Assembly: GCF_014652915.1 (NCBI RefSeq)
Contig: NZ_BMZS01000017.1
Location: forward strand, 1-64,000
Origin: Thalassobaculum fulvum
GTDB lineage: Bacteria; Pseudomonadota; Alphaproteobacteria; Thalassobaculales; Thalassobaculaceae
Reading direction: 5' to 3'
Length of the DNA: 64,000 nucleotides
In this document: positions 8,275 through 18,528 of the stretch, in pieces
Layout: each line of letters starts with the position of its first letter
How positions within the stretch are numbered: position 1 is the stretch's first letter
Made by a program: the position numbers and the translations under genes
Notes under the pieces: generated by a model
The model's database searches: none
Told to the model about the DNA's origin: nothing
What the model saw: only the letters and a program-made list of their open reading frames with translations

Positions 8275-9063
8275 ATGACAGCTGGACGGTGGCATCGAGG
8301 CCTCCGCGCGGCCGCGCTGGTCCTGTCGCTCGGCCTCGCCGGGTGCTCGTCGGGGTGGCTGCCGTCGCCGGAGAAACCCGCGGACTCGCCTGAGCTCGCG
8401 TCGCTTCTGCGGCTCGGTGCCGCGGCCGAGACGGCCGGCGACGTCGGCAATGCCGTATCGGTCTACCAGCGGGCGCAGGCGCTCTATCCGAACGAAGGCG
8501 AGCCGCCGCGCCGGCTCGGCGACCTGTACCGGTCGCGCGGTCTGTATGATCTCGCGACACGTGCCTACGGCGCCGCCGTCGCGGCCGACCCGGGCGACCG
8601 CGAGGCCCGGCACGGCCTGGCCGCGACGCTGGTCCGGCAGGGCCGGCTCGAGGCCGCCGCCGGTCACTACGACACGCTGCTGGAACAGGACGCCGCGGAC
8701 ATCCGGGCCTGGAACGGCAAGGCGGTCGCGCTCGACCTGGGCGGCCACCGTGCCGCTGCCTGGGAAGCCTTCCACAAGGGCCTGGAGGTGGCACCGGACA
8801 ACCTCGCCCTGCGCACCAATCTCGGCCTGTCGCTGGCGTTCGGCGGCCGGGTCGACGAGGGCATCGAGATCCTGGAGCGGGCCGCCGCCGAGCCCGAAGC
8901 CGGCCCCGAGACCCGGCAGAACCTCGCCCTCGCCTACGGGCTGGCGGGGCGCACCCAGGACGCGGCCCGGCTCGGCCGGAAGGACCTCAAGCCGTCGGAC
9001 GTGGTGCAGAACCTCGACGTCTATGACTTGATGCGGGCCGCCGAGCCGGAGCCGCCCCGGTAG
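8275..9063 (+). CDS. tadD: TadD-like TPR lipoprotein (Tad pilus assembly)
   Basis: The product has 262 residues. A lipoprotein signal is clear: positively charged N terminus, a hydrophobic run, and lipobox LAGC with the modified Cys at about residue 24. The rest is tetratricopeptide repeats (AGDVGNAVSVYQRAQALYPN, GLYDLATRAYGAAVAADPG, GRLEAAAGHYDTLLEQD). In Tad systems TadD is an outer-membrane lipoprotein thought to help the secretin assemble. The gene converges on tadC with only one base between the stop codons, so it belongs to the locus physically but is transcribed from the opposite strand. Start ATG at 8275 has GAGAGG about 4 nt upstream. Confidence 0.85.
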   Translation: MTAGRWHRGLRAAALVLSLGLAGCSSGWLPSPEKPADSPELASLLRLGAAAETAGDVGNAVSVYQRAQALYPNEGEPPRRLGDLYRSRGLYDLATRAYGAAVAADPGDREARHGLAATLVRQGRLEAAAGHYDTLLEQDAADIRAWNGKAVALDLGGHRAAAWEAFHKGLEVAPDNLALRTNLGLSLAFGGRVDEGIEILERAAAEPEAGPETRQNLALAYGLAGRTQDAARLGRKDLKPSDVVQNLDVYDLMRAAEPEPPR

Positions 9064-9064
9064 C

Positions 9065-10024
9065 TCAGAACTTCGACAGCGAGTCGACGATCTTCAGCAG
9101 GGCCGGGCCGAGCAGCACGACGAACAGCGCCGGCAGGATGAACAGGATCATCGGGATGGTCATGGTCGCCGGCAGGCGGGCCGCCTTCTCCTCGGCCGCG
9201 ACCATGCGCATGTTGCGCTGCTCGGTCGACAGCACCCGCAGGGCCTGGGCGATCGGGGTGCCGAACCGCTCGGTCTGGACCAGGGTCGCGACCAGCGCCT
9301 GAACCGGCGCCAGATCGACCCGGCGGGTCAGGTTGTCGAAGGCGCGGCGGCGGTCGCCCAGGAAGCTCAGTTCGGCCGACAGCAGCCCGAGCTCCTCGGA
9401 CAGCGCCGGGCAGGACGGCTCGAACTCCTCGCCGACCCGCTCGACCGCGGCGTCCAGGCTGAGGCCGGCCTCCACGCAGATCACCAGCAGGTCGAGCGCG
9501 TCCGGCAGCGCCAGCCGGATCGCGTCGCGCCGCTTGGCGGCGACCTGCCGGACAACCGCGTCGGGCAGGTAGGTACCCAGGAAAACCGCGGCCAGCACCA
9601 CCAGCAGCTTGAGGTTGCCGGGAACCAGGGCCGGCGCCGACCAGTACAGGATCGTCGCCGCCCCGCCGCCGATGGTCGCCGGCAGGGTCAGCTTGGCGAA
9701 CAGGTAGACGATCACCGCCGACCTGCTGCGCCAGCCGGCGGTCGACAGGAACTGCATCAGCGACGCGGTCTGGCCCGATCGCATCAGGTCGAAGCGGGTC
9801 AGCACCCGGCGCATGGCGTCGACCGGGCGGAACCGGTTGCCGGGCTCGCGCTCCCGCGATCCCCGGGCGTCGAACCCGGTGACCGCCGCGATCCGGACGG
9901 CCGGCACGCCGCGTCGCCCGATCGCCGAGGCCACCGCGCCGACGACCGCCAGCACGGTGACCACGGCACCGGCGATCACCGCCAGGCGCGGCCCTATATC
10001 GGCAAGGAAGGTCGCGGGTTCCAT
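9065..10024 (-). CDS. tadC: Tad pilus inner-membrane platform protein TadC
   Basis: The product is a 319-residue GspF-domain membrane protein. An N-terminal hydrophobic segment, a pair of helices around residues 105-155, and the T2SSF domain follow, with conserved PDALDLLVICVEAGLSLDAA and later QTERFGTPIAQALRVLS. A C-terminal hydrophobic helix (PMILFILPALFVVLLGPALL) anchors it in the inner membrane. TadC is thought to pair with TadB as the platform on which the CpaF ATPase acts to extrude Flp pilin. Its start overlaps the tadB stop (TGATG), indicating coupled translation. It is the last gene of the minus-strand pilus operon. Confidence 0.92.
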   Translation of the reverse strand: MEPATFLADIGPRLAVIAGAVVTVLAVVGAVASAIGRRGVPAVRIAAVTGFDARGSREREPGNRFRPVDAMRRVLTRFDLMRSGQTASLMQFLSTAGWRSRSAVIVYLFAKLTLPATIGGGAATILYWSAPALVPGNLKLLVVLAAVFLGTYLPDAVVRQVAAKRRDAIRLALPDALDLLVICVEAGLSLDAAVERVGEEFEPSCPALSEELGLLSAELSFLGDRRRAFDNLTRRVDLAPVQALVATLVQTERFGTPIAQALRVLSTEQRNMRMVAAEEKAARLPATMTIPMILFILPALFVVLLGPALLKIVDSLSKF

Positions 10025-10994
10025 CAGATCCTGAACCTCGCCATGCGGATCATCGTGAAGATCCCGAGCGCCTCGGAGGCCAGCGCGGCGACCACGATGA
10101 TCTGCCCGCGCGGGTCGTGGAACAGGCTCGCGATGTAGCCCGGGTTGGCGGCGTACAGGGCGGCGGCCAGGATGAACGGCAGCGAGCCGATGATGCCGGC
10201 GCTGGTCCGCGCCTCGGCCGACATCGCCTTGACCTTCAGGCGCATCTGCAGCCGGCGGCGCAGGATGTCCGAGAGGTTGGCCAGGGTCTCCGTCAGCTTG
10301 CCGCCGGTCTCGCGCTGCACCGTCAGGCAGACGATGAAGAAGTCGAAGTCGGGCAGTTCCAGCCGCCGGGCGGAGTGCCAGAGGCTGTCCTCCAGCGGCT
10401 GGCCGACCGCCAGCCGCTCGGCGACCCGCCGGAACTCCGGCGCCACCGCGTCGCCGCCCTCCGAGCCGACGGTGACGACCGCCTCGTCGACCGGCAGGCC
10501 GGCGCGCAGACTGCGGATCATCAGGTCGATGGCGTCCGGGAACTGCAGCAGGAACCTGGCCCGGCGGCGGGCGATCAGGACGGTCATCAGCAGCCGCGGC
10601 CCGGCCAGGCCGAGCCCGAGGCCGACCGCGGCGCCGAGCCCGCGCGATCCGGTGACCCCGACCGTCAGGGCCGCCCCGACGATCGCGGCGACGGCGAACA
10701 GCAGGCGGAAGCGGCCGGGCGAGATCGTCAGCCCGGACAGCAGCAGCCGCTCGCCGAACTCGCGGCCGACCGGCAGGATCTTCTCGACGATCGGCGGCCA
10801 GGCCGGACCGGCCTCGCGCGGCCGGTTGCGGATCGAGCGGGCGGCGGCCGCTGTCCGGCGGGCAGGCGCCGCCACGACCGCCAGGCGACGATCGAGGGCC
10901 CGCCGACGCCCGCCGCTGCCGTCGAACAGCAGGGCCAGGGCACCGAACCCCGCCAGCGCGCCGGCGAAGATCGCCCAACCGATCGGCAGGTCGC

Positions 10995-11007
<13 letters not shown>
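10024..11007 (-). CDS. tadB: Tad pilus inner-membrane platform protein TadB
   Basis: The product has 327 residues, with start ATG at 11007. N-terminal hydrophobic segments include LPIGWAIFAGALAGFGALALLF. A middle membrane pair lies around residues 100-145. The T2SSF domain has the family pattern FPDAIDLMIRSLRAGLPVDEA and VQRETGGKLTETLANLSDILR. The last helix pair includes LPFILAAALYAANPGYIASLF. TadB and TadC form the inner-membrane base of the pilus machine. The gene overlaps the end of cpaF by 13 bases and the start of tadC by one, so the three are very probably co-translated. Confidence 0.92.
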
Positions 11008-12577
<1,570 letters not shown>

Positions 12578-12581
<4 letters not shown>

Positions 12582-13807
12582 CGCCGCCCGCCCCCGAGCA
12601 GCCGGGCGACCAGGCCGGGCCGCCGCGGGGCAGCGCCGGCGATGTCGACCGCCAGAGCGGCGAGCCGCTTCACCAGCTTCGATCGCCGCGCCACCTCGGT
12701 CAACGGCCGCCCCAGCGAAGCGGCCACCGTGGTCGCCTCGGAATCGGCCGGCAGGCAGGCCGCCAGCTTCTCCCCGACCACGGTCTCGAATTCGGCGCGG
12801 CTGATCTGCTCGACCCCGCGCCGGCCGGTGCGGTTGGCGACCACGCGGACCGCCGGCGCGCCGTCCACGCCCTGGGCCAGCTGCTTCAGCCGCAGGGTGT
12901 CGCGGGCCGCGGCCAGGGTGAGCTCGGCCACCACGACCAGGTCGTCGACCGCCGAGAACACGTCCCGGAGCCCGTCGGCGGCCTTCGGCACGTCGACGAC
13001 GATCACCGAACTGGCGGCCGCCAGGTGTTCCGCGAGGGTGGCGAACGCGCCGCTCGGATGCCGCAACGGATCGCCGACCGGCTCCTCGGCCGCCAGCACC
13101 CGCAGCCGCTCGCCGGCGTCCACGACGGCGCGCTCCAGGTACAGGTCGTCGATCCGGTCGGGATACTCCAGGCACTCGCGCAGCCCCGGCCCGCAGGTCA
13201 CGCCGAGGGCCAGCGCCGCGTCGCCGAAGCGCAGGTCGAGGTCGACCAGTGTCGTCCGCAGGCGGTGGCGTCCGGCGAACAGGGCGGCGAGCGTGCAGCA
13301 CACGGTGCTGGCGCCGACCCCGCCCCGCGCCCCGACGACGGCGATCTTGCGGGCCGGCCGGCTGTCGGACCGCGGCGGCGCCTGCCGCTCGACGCGGTCG
13401 ACGGCCTCGGCCAGCAGCGCCTCGTCGAACGGCTTGACCAGATAGTCGATCGCCCCCTTTGCGAGCAGGCCGCGATAGAGCCGGGCGTCGTTGCTGGCAC
13501 CGACCGCGATCACCCGGCAGCCGCCCTCGACGACGTCGGCCAGGCTCTCGAAATCGCCCAGCGGATCGGCGCAGTCGGACACGTCGACCAGCAGGACCGC
13601 GGGCGGTTCGACCAGCGCGAAAGTCCGGGCAGCGGCGGCCAGCCCGCCGTCCTGGACCGCCGCCGCCGGCCAGCCGCGCGACGCGGCGTGCCGGGCGACC
13701 AGCGCGCGGGTGGTCTGGTCGGCGAGATAGGCCGCGAACGGCTCGGTTCCGGCGAGCGTCGGCTCGCGGCGATCCTCGGTCCGGTCGAATGCCTGGAGCG
13801 CGCTCAT
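12578..13807 (-). CDS. cpaE: Tad pilus localisation ATPase CpaE/TadZ
   Basis: The product has 409 residues. The first ~145 residues resemble an atypical receiver domain (VLLVDVSDCADPLGDFESL, GAIDYLVKPFDEALLAEAV). The rest is a MinD/ParA-type ATPase with the deviant Walker A ARGGVGAST near residue 157, switch segment TLVDLDLRFGDAALALG and VIVVDVPKAADGLRDV. CpaE/TadZ places the pilus machine at its site in the cell and recruits other Tad proteins. It overlaps both neighbours by four bases, cpaD upstream and cpaF downstream. The C-terminal ~25 residues are basic and Gly/Arg-rich. Confidence 0.92.
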
Positions 13808-14499
13808 TTGTCCTTGCCTCCGAACGCCTTGGCGAACGCCTCGGCAATGGGGTTGCCGCCGTCAGCCTTGGCGCCGGCCGAACGGTACTTCTCGACGCCC
13901 TTGACCGTCGGCGCCGAGTCCGCCGGCCCCATCGACCGCCCGGTCACCAGGTCGACCGGCTCCGCGACCATCAGGCCGAGATTGGCGGTGGTCGCGCAGC
14001 CGAGCGGACGGCGCGACGCCGTCTCGTCGACCCGGGCGTGGAGCGCGCGCGGGTACGCCTCGCACGCCGGAGCCTCGACCCGGGCCTGCTGAATCTCGAC
14101 GGTCACGCCGTTGCGGTCCGCCTCGCCGGCCGCCGGACCGGACACCGGGGCCGCCGCCCGCATGACCGAGACGCCGGCGCCCTGGAGGGCCGCCACCGTC
14201 CAGTCGGCCCGGGCCTCGGACACGGCGTCGCCGGGCGCGTCCGGCGCCACCAGGACCAGATGGCCGCGGCCGAGGACCGACGGCGCCATGCGGGCGCGGA
14301 AGTCCCGCAGCCGGTCGCCGCCCAGGGCGGTCCGGCCGGGCTCGAACGCCACCCGCTCGGTGCGGGCGGTCAGCGCGACGAAGTTGGCCTTGGCCTCGGC
14401 CGGGACCGGCGGGTCGCGGCGGGCGAACGGACCCGGCGCGCAGGCCGAGGCTGCGGCCAGGAGCGCGACGGCCAGGGAGACACGAAGGGGTTTGCGCAC
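13804..14499 (-). CDS. cpaD: Tad pilus lipoprotein CpaD
   Basis: The product has 231 residues from the GTG at 14499, which sits five bases after GGGAGG. A GTG six bases further upstream overlaps the ribosome site and is less likely. The N terminus is a lipoprotein signal (VSLAVALLAAASAC) with lipobox ASAC. The remainder fits the CpaD family: a central OmpA/peptidoglycan-like stretch with many charged residues and the tail PLGCATTANLGLMVAEPVDL, which is a CpaD hallmark. CpaD is an outer-membrane or periplasmic partner of the secretin CpaC. It lies between cpaC and cpaE in the pilus operon. Confidence 0.88.
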   Translation of the reverse strand: MRKPLRVSLAVALLAAASACAPGPFARRDPPVPAEAKANFVALTARTERVAFEPGRTALGGDRLRDFRARMAPSVLGRGHLVLVAPDAPGDAVSEARADWTVAALQGAGVSVMRAAAPVSGPAAGEADRNGVTVEIQQARVEAPACEAYPRALHARVDETASRRPLGCATTANLGLMVAEPVDLVTGRSMGPADSAPTVKGVEKYRSAGAKADGGNPIAEAFAKAFGGKDK

Positions 14500-14510
14500 G
14501 ACCACCTCCC

Positions 14511-15962
14511 TCAGTTCAGGATGAAGCCGATCGGACCGGCCAGCCGGCGCGACAGTTCGCGCTGGTCCTCGGTGCCGCCGATCAGCGGGGCGGGCTGCCG
14601 TGGCGCCTCGGCCAGGCTGGTCGGCTCGGCCGATCGGCGCGACGGACCGCCGGCCAGCGGCCGCGCCGACAGCGCATCGGGCGAACCCGCCACCGGCAGC
14701 CTGATGTCGGCCGGGTTGTCGACCGGGCGCACCAGGTACGGCGTCACCACGATCACCAGCTCGCTCTCGCCGCGGGTATAGCGCTCGGACGAGAACAGCT
14801 TGCCGAGCACCGGCACGTCGCCGAGGCCGGGCAGCTTGCGGACGTCGTTGTCCACCGTCTCCTGCAGCAGGCCGGCGATCGCGAAGCTCTGGCCGCTGGC
14901 CAGCTCGACCCGGGTCTCGGCCCGCCGGGTGGTCAACGCCGGGATGACGAAGCCGTTGACCTCGACGGCGCCGTTCGACGACAGCTGGCTGACCTCGGGC
15001 AGGACGTGCAGGCTGATCCGGTTGTTGTCCAGGATGGTCGGCGTGAACTCGAGGCTGACGCCGAACTCCTTGAACACCACGGTCGCGAAGTTGTTGTCCT
15101 GCGGCACCACGATCGGGAATTCGCCGCCGGCCAGGAACTCGGCTTTCTGGCCCGTCGATGCCGTCAGGTTCGGCTGGGCCAGCAGGGTGACCAGCCCCTC
15201 CTCGCTGAGGAAGTCGAAGATCACGTTGAAGTCGACATTGCCGCTGGAGAACGCGCCGACGATGTTGTCGACGCCGTTCTGGCGCGTCAGGAACTGCCCG
15301 GCGTCGCTCAGCACCGGGTTGCCGGTCGCGATCCCGAGCAGGCTGGAGCCGTTGTTGAACAGCGCCTGCCAGTTGACCCCGAACCGCTCCAGCAGCGAAC
15401 GCGACACCTCGGCCATGCGTACCCGCAGGTTCACCTGGGTCGGCTGGGTCACCTCGAGCCGATTGATCAGCTTGTCCTTGGCGGCGAACCGGCCGGCCAG
15501 CTCCATGACGCTGGCCGCGGCCGCCGGCGTCGCGACCCGCCCGGACACCAGGATCGAGTCCTCGAACGACCGCACCGCCACCTCGCCGCCGGCCACGGTG
15601 TGGTTGATCAGGGCTTCGAGGCTGCGGACGTTGTGGCTGACCCGGATGGTCATCGAGGCCACCAGGGCGTCATCGCTGCCGAGCCCGAACAGCGTGGTCT
15701 CGCCCACGCCCTTGCCGTACAGGTAGATCATGGTCGGCGACTTGACCTGCACGTCGGCGATCCCCGGGTCCGCCAGGAACACGGTCGAGACCCGGCGCGG
15801 GAACCGCAGCAGGCGGCCCTTGCCGTTTTCGACTTCCAGGGCGGTCGTGTCGGCGTCGATCACTTCGACCCGGGCTGCGGCGGCGGGACCGGCCGGCACG
15901 GCGATCGCGATCGTCGCCAGGAGGACGAGGACAGCCGCGGACAGGCGCTGCTGGCTGATCAT
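14511..15962 (-). CDS. cpaC: Tad pilus outer-membrane secretin CpaC/RcpA
   Basis: The product has 483 residues with a cleavable signal peptide (roughly residues 1-29, ending AGPAAAA). The pilus N-domain (RLLRFPRRVSTVFLADPGIADVQVKSP) is followed by a BON-like domain and then the secretin domain. The secretin domain has the conserved LLAQPNLTASTGQKAEFLAGGEFPI and the end motif LPGLGDVPVLGKLFSS...ELVIVVTPYLV. It forms the outer-membrane channel through which the Flp pilus passes. The 60-residue tail after the secretin domain is disordered and Pro/Ser-rich. A good ribosome site (AAGGAG) precedes the ATG. It sits between cpaB and cpaD. Confidence 0.94.
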   Translation of the reverse strand: MISQQRLSAAVLVLLATIAIAVPAGPAAAARVEVIDADTTALEVENGKGRLLRFPRRVSTVFLADPGIADVQVKSPTMIYLYGKGVGETTLFGLGSDDALVASMTIRVSHNVRSLEALINHTVAGGEVAVRSFEDSILVSGRVATPAAAASVMELAGRFAAKDKLINRLEVTQPTQVNLRVRMAEVSRSLLERFGVNWQALFNNGSSLLGIATGNPVLSDAGQFLTRQNGVDNIVGAFSSGNVDFNVIFDFLSEEGLVTLLAQPNLTASTGQKAEFLAGGEFPIVVPQDNNFATVVFKEFGVSLEFTPTILDNNRISLHVLPEVSQLSSNGAVEVNGFVIPALTTRRAETRVELASGQSFAIAGLLQETVDNDVRKLPGLGDVPVLGKLFSSERYTRGESELVIVVTPYLVRPVDNPADIRLPVAGSPDALSARPLAGGPSRRSAEPTSLAEAPRQPAPLIGGTEDQRELSRRLAGPIGFILN

Positions 15963-15979
15963 GACATCTGCTCCTTCGA

Positions 15980-16864
15980 CTACTGCTTCCAGCCGGCTGG
16001 GAACGCCTTGCTCTGGCGCTCGCCGCCGCGGACCACGGTGACCTGGACCTCGCGGGCCTTCGGCCGCTGCGCCGGCTTCAGCGACAGCAGCGAGCTGGCA
16101 TCGCTATCCAGCGTGTAGCTCTTGCCCGGGGCCTCGACCGGCCCGTCCTCCGCCGACGCCAGGCTGCGCAGGCTGAGCGACAGCCGGCCCAGCTGGGCGG
16201 CGACGGTGACCACCTCGACCTGCTTGGCGGTCAGCTCCAGGGTGGCGGTCTTGGCGACCAGCGGCTTGCCGGTCTGATCGTCGACCCGCTGGTCGAGCGC
16301 CAGCACCCGGATGTCCTGCAGCACCGTCTCGCTGGCCCGCCGGCGGGGACCCTTGTCCTCCTGCGAGATCACGTGGGTCAGCACCACGTCGACCCGGTCG
16401 CCGGGGAACACCAGGCCGGCGATCCCGGTGGCGGCATCGACCTCGACCGACACCGCCCGGTGGCCGGGGGTCAGCATGGCGGCCAAGAACCCGCGGTCGC
16501 CCGGCCTGACCACCCGGCGTTCGGTCACCGGCTCGCCGGCCAGCAGCGACGACCGGACGACCGCACCGTCGAAACCGCCGCGCCCGGAACCGTCTCCGTC
16601 GCCAGCCTCGCGCATGAAGTCGTCCTTCACGCCCTCGGCCGGCCAGTCGGTCCAGACCAGATGCTCGGCCCGCAGGATCTGACCGGCCGGCAGGTCGGCC
16701 GCCGCGACCAGGATGCGAACCGTCGGATTCTTCACGACCACCGGCGCCGAGGTCGGCACCGCGCGGTCCTTCTGGATCTCGAGCCAGCGGTTGGCACCCG
16801 CCGTGGTGACGCCGGCCGAGGCGACGGCCACCGTCAGGAGGAGCACAGTCCGCAGTCGGGCCAT
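15980..16864 (-). CDS. cpaB: Tad pilus periplasmic protein CpaB/RcpC
   Basis: The product has 294 residues with one N-terminal membrane helix (TVLLLTVAVASAGVTTAGA). A SAF/beta-clip domain follows (VRILVAAADLPAGQILRAEHLVWTDWP), then the CpaB core with LTPGHRAVSVEVDAATGIAGLVFPGDRVDVVLT. It is an inner-membrane-anchored periplasmic protein that interacts with the secretin and may touch peptidoglycan. An insertion rich in Gly and Asp (EAGDGDGSGRGG, about residues 86-97) is a small peculiarity. Start ATG at 16864 is preceded by GGAGGG at good spacing. It lies 15 bases downstream of cpaA. Confidence 0.92.
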   Translation of the reverse strand: MARLRTVLLLTVAVASAGVTTAGANRWLEIQKDRAVPTSAPVVVKNPTVRILVAAADLPAGQILRAEHLVWTDWPAEGVKDDFMREAGDGDGSGRGGFDGAVVRSSLLAGEPVTERRVVRPGDRGFLAAMLTPGHRAVSVEVDAATGIAGLVFPGDRVDVVLTHVISQEDKGPRRRASETVLQDIRVLALDQRVDDQTGKPLVAKTATLELTAKQVEVVTVAAQLGRLSLSLRSLASAEDGPVEAPGKSYTLDSDASSLLSLKPAQRPKAREVQVTVVRGGERQSKAFPAGWKQ

Positions 16865-16879
16865 CGGTCCCTCCTCTGC

Positions 16880-17380
16880 CTAGAAGCGGATCAGGTCGAA
16901 CAGGATCAGCAGCCCGGCGCCGGCAATGGCGACCCCGTAAGGCAGCCGCAGGCCGGCGACCGGCCGACTTCCGTCGGGCCCGGCAACGGCCGGGCGCAAC
17001 AGCCGGGCGGCGGCGACCACGACCGCCGCCAGCGCGCCGCCGAGCAGGGCGACCAGGCTCAGGAAGCCGACCGCCTGCCCGGCCGGCAGCCACAGCACCG
17101 TCGCCGCCAGCAGCTTGACGTCGCCACCCCCGAGCCAGCCGTGCTGGAACGCGAACGCGCCGGCAGCCAGGACCGCCAGGGCGGCGAGAGCGGAGACCGC
17201 CATCGGGAGAAGTGCCGTACCGGCGATCGCGGAGACCGCCAGGCGGGAAAGCCACAAGACAATCAGCGATAGAACGATCCAGTTCGGAATGGTGAACCGG
17301 CGAAAGTCAGAAACCGCCGCTGCGACCAGAAGCGCCGCGATGGCGAAGGAGAATGCCGGGGAGAAAATCGACTGGGTCAT
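16880..17380 (-). CDS. cpaA: Prepilin peptidase CpaA/TadV
   Basis: The product is a 166-residue membrane protein of the A24 aspartic peptidase family, in the short form lacking the methylase domain. The two catalytic aspartates are visible in SDFRRFTIPN (first) and GWLGGGDVKLLA (second). About five hydrophobic helices cover most of the chain. It cleaves Flp pilin, and probably the TadE-like pseudopilins, at the inner membrane. It follows flp in the same direction after a 122-base gap that carries two strong hairpins, so its expression is probably lower than that of flp. Start ATG has GAGAGG upstream. Confidence 0.93.
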   Translation of the reverse strand: MTQSIFSPAFSFAIAALLVAAAVSDFRRFTIPNWIVLSLIVLWLSRLAVSAIAGTALLPMAVSALAALAVLAAGAFAFQHGWLGGGDVKLLAATVLWLPAGQAVGFLSLVALLGGALAAVVVAAARLLRPAVAGPDGSRPVAGLRLPYGVAIAGAGLLILFDLIRF

Positions 17381-17414
17381 GGCCGGATCCTCTCGGGTCG
17401 GAGGGCGGCGCGCT

Positions 17415-17455
17415 CCCCCGCGAGACCGGGGAGAGGGGAGTCAGCCTCGCGGGGG
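17415..17455 (-). terminator. Second flp-cpaA hairpin (10-bp stem, long loop)
   Basis: The arms CCCCCGCGAG (17415-17424) and CTCGCGGGGG (17446-17455) are perfectly complementary and are separated by 21 bases. It lies just upstream of cpaA on the transcript, after the first hairpin. With no T-run it may act as an RNA-stabilising or attenuating structure rather than a full terminator. Confidence 0.45.
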
Positions 17456-17462
17456 AAGGGGC

Positions 17463-17484
17463 GGCGGGAGCACCGGCTCCCGCC
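17463..17484 (-). terminator. Hairpin just after flp (9-bp perfect stem)
   Basis: On the transcript the arms GGCGGGAGC and GCTCCCGCC enclose a four-base loop, starting 18 bases after the flp stop codon. A C/T-rich stretch follows. In Tad loci such a structure commonly separates the highly expressed pilin gene from the assembly genes. Partial termination or protection of the flp message is the expected role. Confidence 0.55.
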
Positions 17485-17502
17485 GAGCGCGTAGCCGACC
17501 GC

Positions 17503-17664
17503 TCAGAGCTGGCCGGCGATGTTGTTGAACAGGCCGGTCAGGCCGCCCTCGAGGGCCTGCAGCCCGACGATCATGGCGACGCCGATCAGGGCGGCGATCA
17601 GGCCGTACTCGACGGCGGTGGTGCCGGACTGGTCGCGGGTCAGGGTCTTCAGGAGCTTGGTCAT
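17503..17664 (-). CDS. flp: Flp-type major pilin
   Basis: This short gene encodes 53 residues: a basic leader of about 13 residues (MTKLLKTLTRDQSG), then TTAVEYGLIAALIGVAMIVG, then a short tail ending NNIAGQL. The glycine before TTAVEY is the expected cleavage point for the prepilin peptidase CpaA. The Glu-Tyr pair and the hydrophobic helix are the defining features of Flp pilins. The ATG at 17664 is preceded by GGGGATC. It is the structural subunit of the pilus whose machinery is encoded downstream. A candidate promoter lies 35-70 bases upstream, in an unusually A+T-rich gap, and hairpins follow the gene. Confidence 0.93.
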   Translation of the reverse strand: MTKLLKTLTRDQSGTTAVEYGLIAALIGVAMIVGLQALEGGLTGLFNNIAGQL

Positions 17665-17700
17665 GGTGATCCCCGTTGCTGTAGTGAAGTCTATGACTGA

Positions 17701-17730
17701 ATACTACGTACATTCACGGAGACACGACAA
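17701..17730 (-). promoter_or_regulatory. Candidate flp promoter
   Basis: On the minus strand a -35-like TTGTCG (17730-17725) and a -10-like TAGTAT (17706-17701) are separated by 18 bases. They would start a transcript about 30 bases before the flp ATG. The whole gap from 17690 to 17850 is rich in A and T compared with its surroundings, so other hexamer pairs are possible. Confidence 0.4.
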
Positions 17731-17873
17731 GCATTATCCATGGTAAACGCAAAGAATAATAAGGTCTCGTATAATAATAAATCAACACACGTATCGTCGT
17801 TACATTGCCAGAAGAAAGATGAGAAAATTCGATAAAAGTGAGTCTTTCGCCCGCGGAGTTCCTGGAATCCGAC

Positions 17874-17900
17874 GAGGCGACCGGCAGGGCCGGCCGCCTC
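17874..17900 (-). terminator. Hairpin downstream of the tadG/tadE operon
   Basis: The arms GAGGCGGCCGGC and GCCGGTCGCCTC (minus-strand reading) form a 12-bp stem with one G-U pair and a three-base loop. It starts 54 bases after the stop of the second TadE-like gene and before the A+T-rich flp promoter region. It lacks a T-run, but its position suggests it ends the upstream transcript. Confidence 0.5.
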
Positions 17901-17953
17901 GCGGACGCGGATCGTCGGGGGAGGAGGAAGCGACGCCGCTGTGGGGGGGACCG

Positions 17954-18508
17954 CTACTGGGGGATGCTCAGTTCGCCGACACGCGGGCGCAGCACCGCGG
18001 TCTTGTAGATCCCGTTGAACGACGGGGTGACGCCGAGCAATGGCTGCAGGGCGTAGAACACCTCGGCGACGGCGACCGTCTCGCCGGCCGACAGCGCCAA
18101 CCCGGCCGGCAGCGACGCCTGGCCGCCGACCGCACCGATCCGGCTGGCCGCCTGGCCGGGCCCCGTGTCGCGGACCTGCCAGACGATCTCGGCCGGAGCG
18201 TCGGTCCGGCCCTGGACGACGCTGAGCACCACCTGGCCGTCGGCCTCGAACGCGAACGGCGCCGCGAGCTGGCCGGCCCCGAGCAGGAAGTCGGCGACCC
18301 GCACCACGTCGACCTCGGCATCGCGCGCCAGCTCGCCGGCCGCACCGGCGGCCACGCTCTGCATGGTCATGTTGGCGTACAGATAGCGGGCGGTCTCGAC
18401 GATCCCGATGGTCAGCATCAGCATCAGCGGCGTGGCGATCGCCGCCTCGACCACGGTGGATCCTGAGGTCGATCGGGCCAGCCGGCTGGCGAGGCGGAAC
18501 GGGAGCAT
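17954..18508 (-). CDS. TadE-like pseudopilin, second copy
   Basis: The product has 184 residues. An N-terminal basic leader is followed by the TadE signature SGSTVVEAAIATPLMLMLTIGIVETARYLYAN, a prepilin-like hydrophobic helix with the conserved Glu. The remaining 140 residues are a periplasmic domain without clear motifs. TadE-like proteins are minor pseudopilins processed by the prepilin peptidase and needed for pilus assembly. The start ATG has GGAGG seven bases upstream. It follows the other TadE-like gene and the VWA gene in one transcript unit. It could equally be named tadF; sequence alone does not decide. Confidence 0.82.
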   Translation of the reverse strand: MLPFRLASRLARSTSGSTVVEAAIATPLMLMLTIGIVETARYLYANMTMQSVAAGAAGELARDAEVDVVRVADFLLGAGQLAAPFAFEADGQVVLSVVQGRTDAPAEIVWQVRDTGPGQAASRIGAVGGQASLPAGLALSAGETVAVAEVFYALQPLLGVTPSFNGIYKTAVLRPRVGELSIPQ

Positions 18509-18528
18509 TGCGCGTCCTCCGGCGGGGC

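Noticed and set aside
17740-17765. CtrA box upstream of flp
   Set aside because: Only one half-site with a mismatch is visible; the second half at the right distance is missing.
17819-18466. Plus-strand open frame across the TadE-like gene
   Set aside because: It is a shadow of the real minus-strand gene, which has a pseudopilin signature and a ribosome site.
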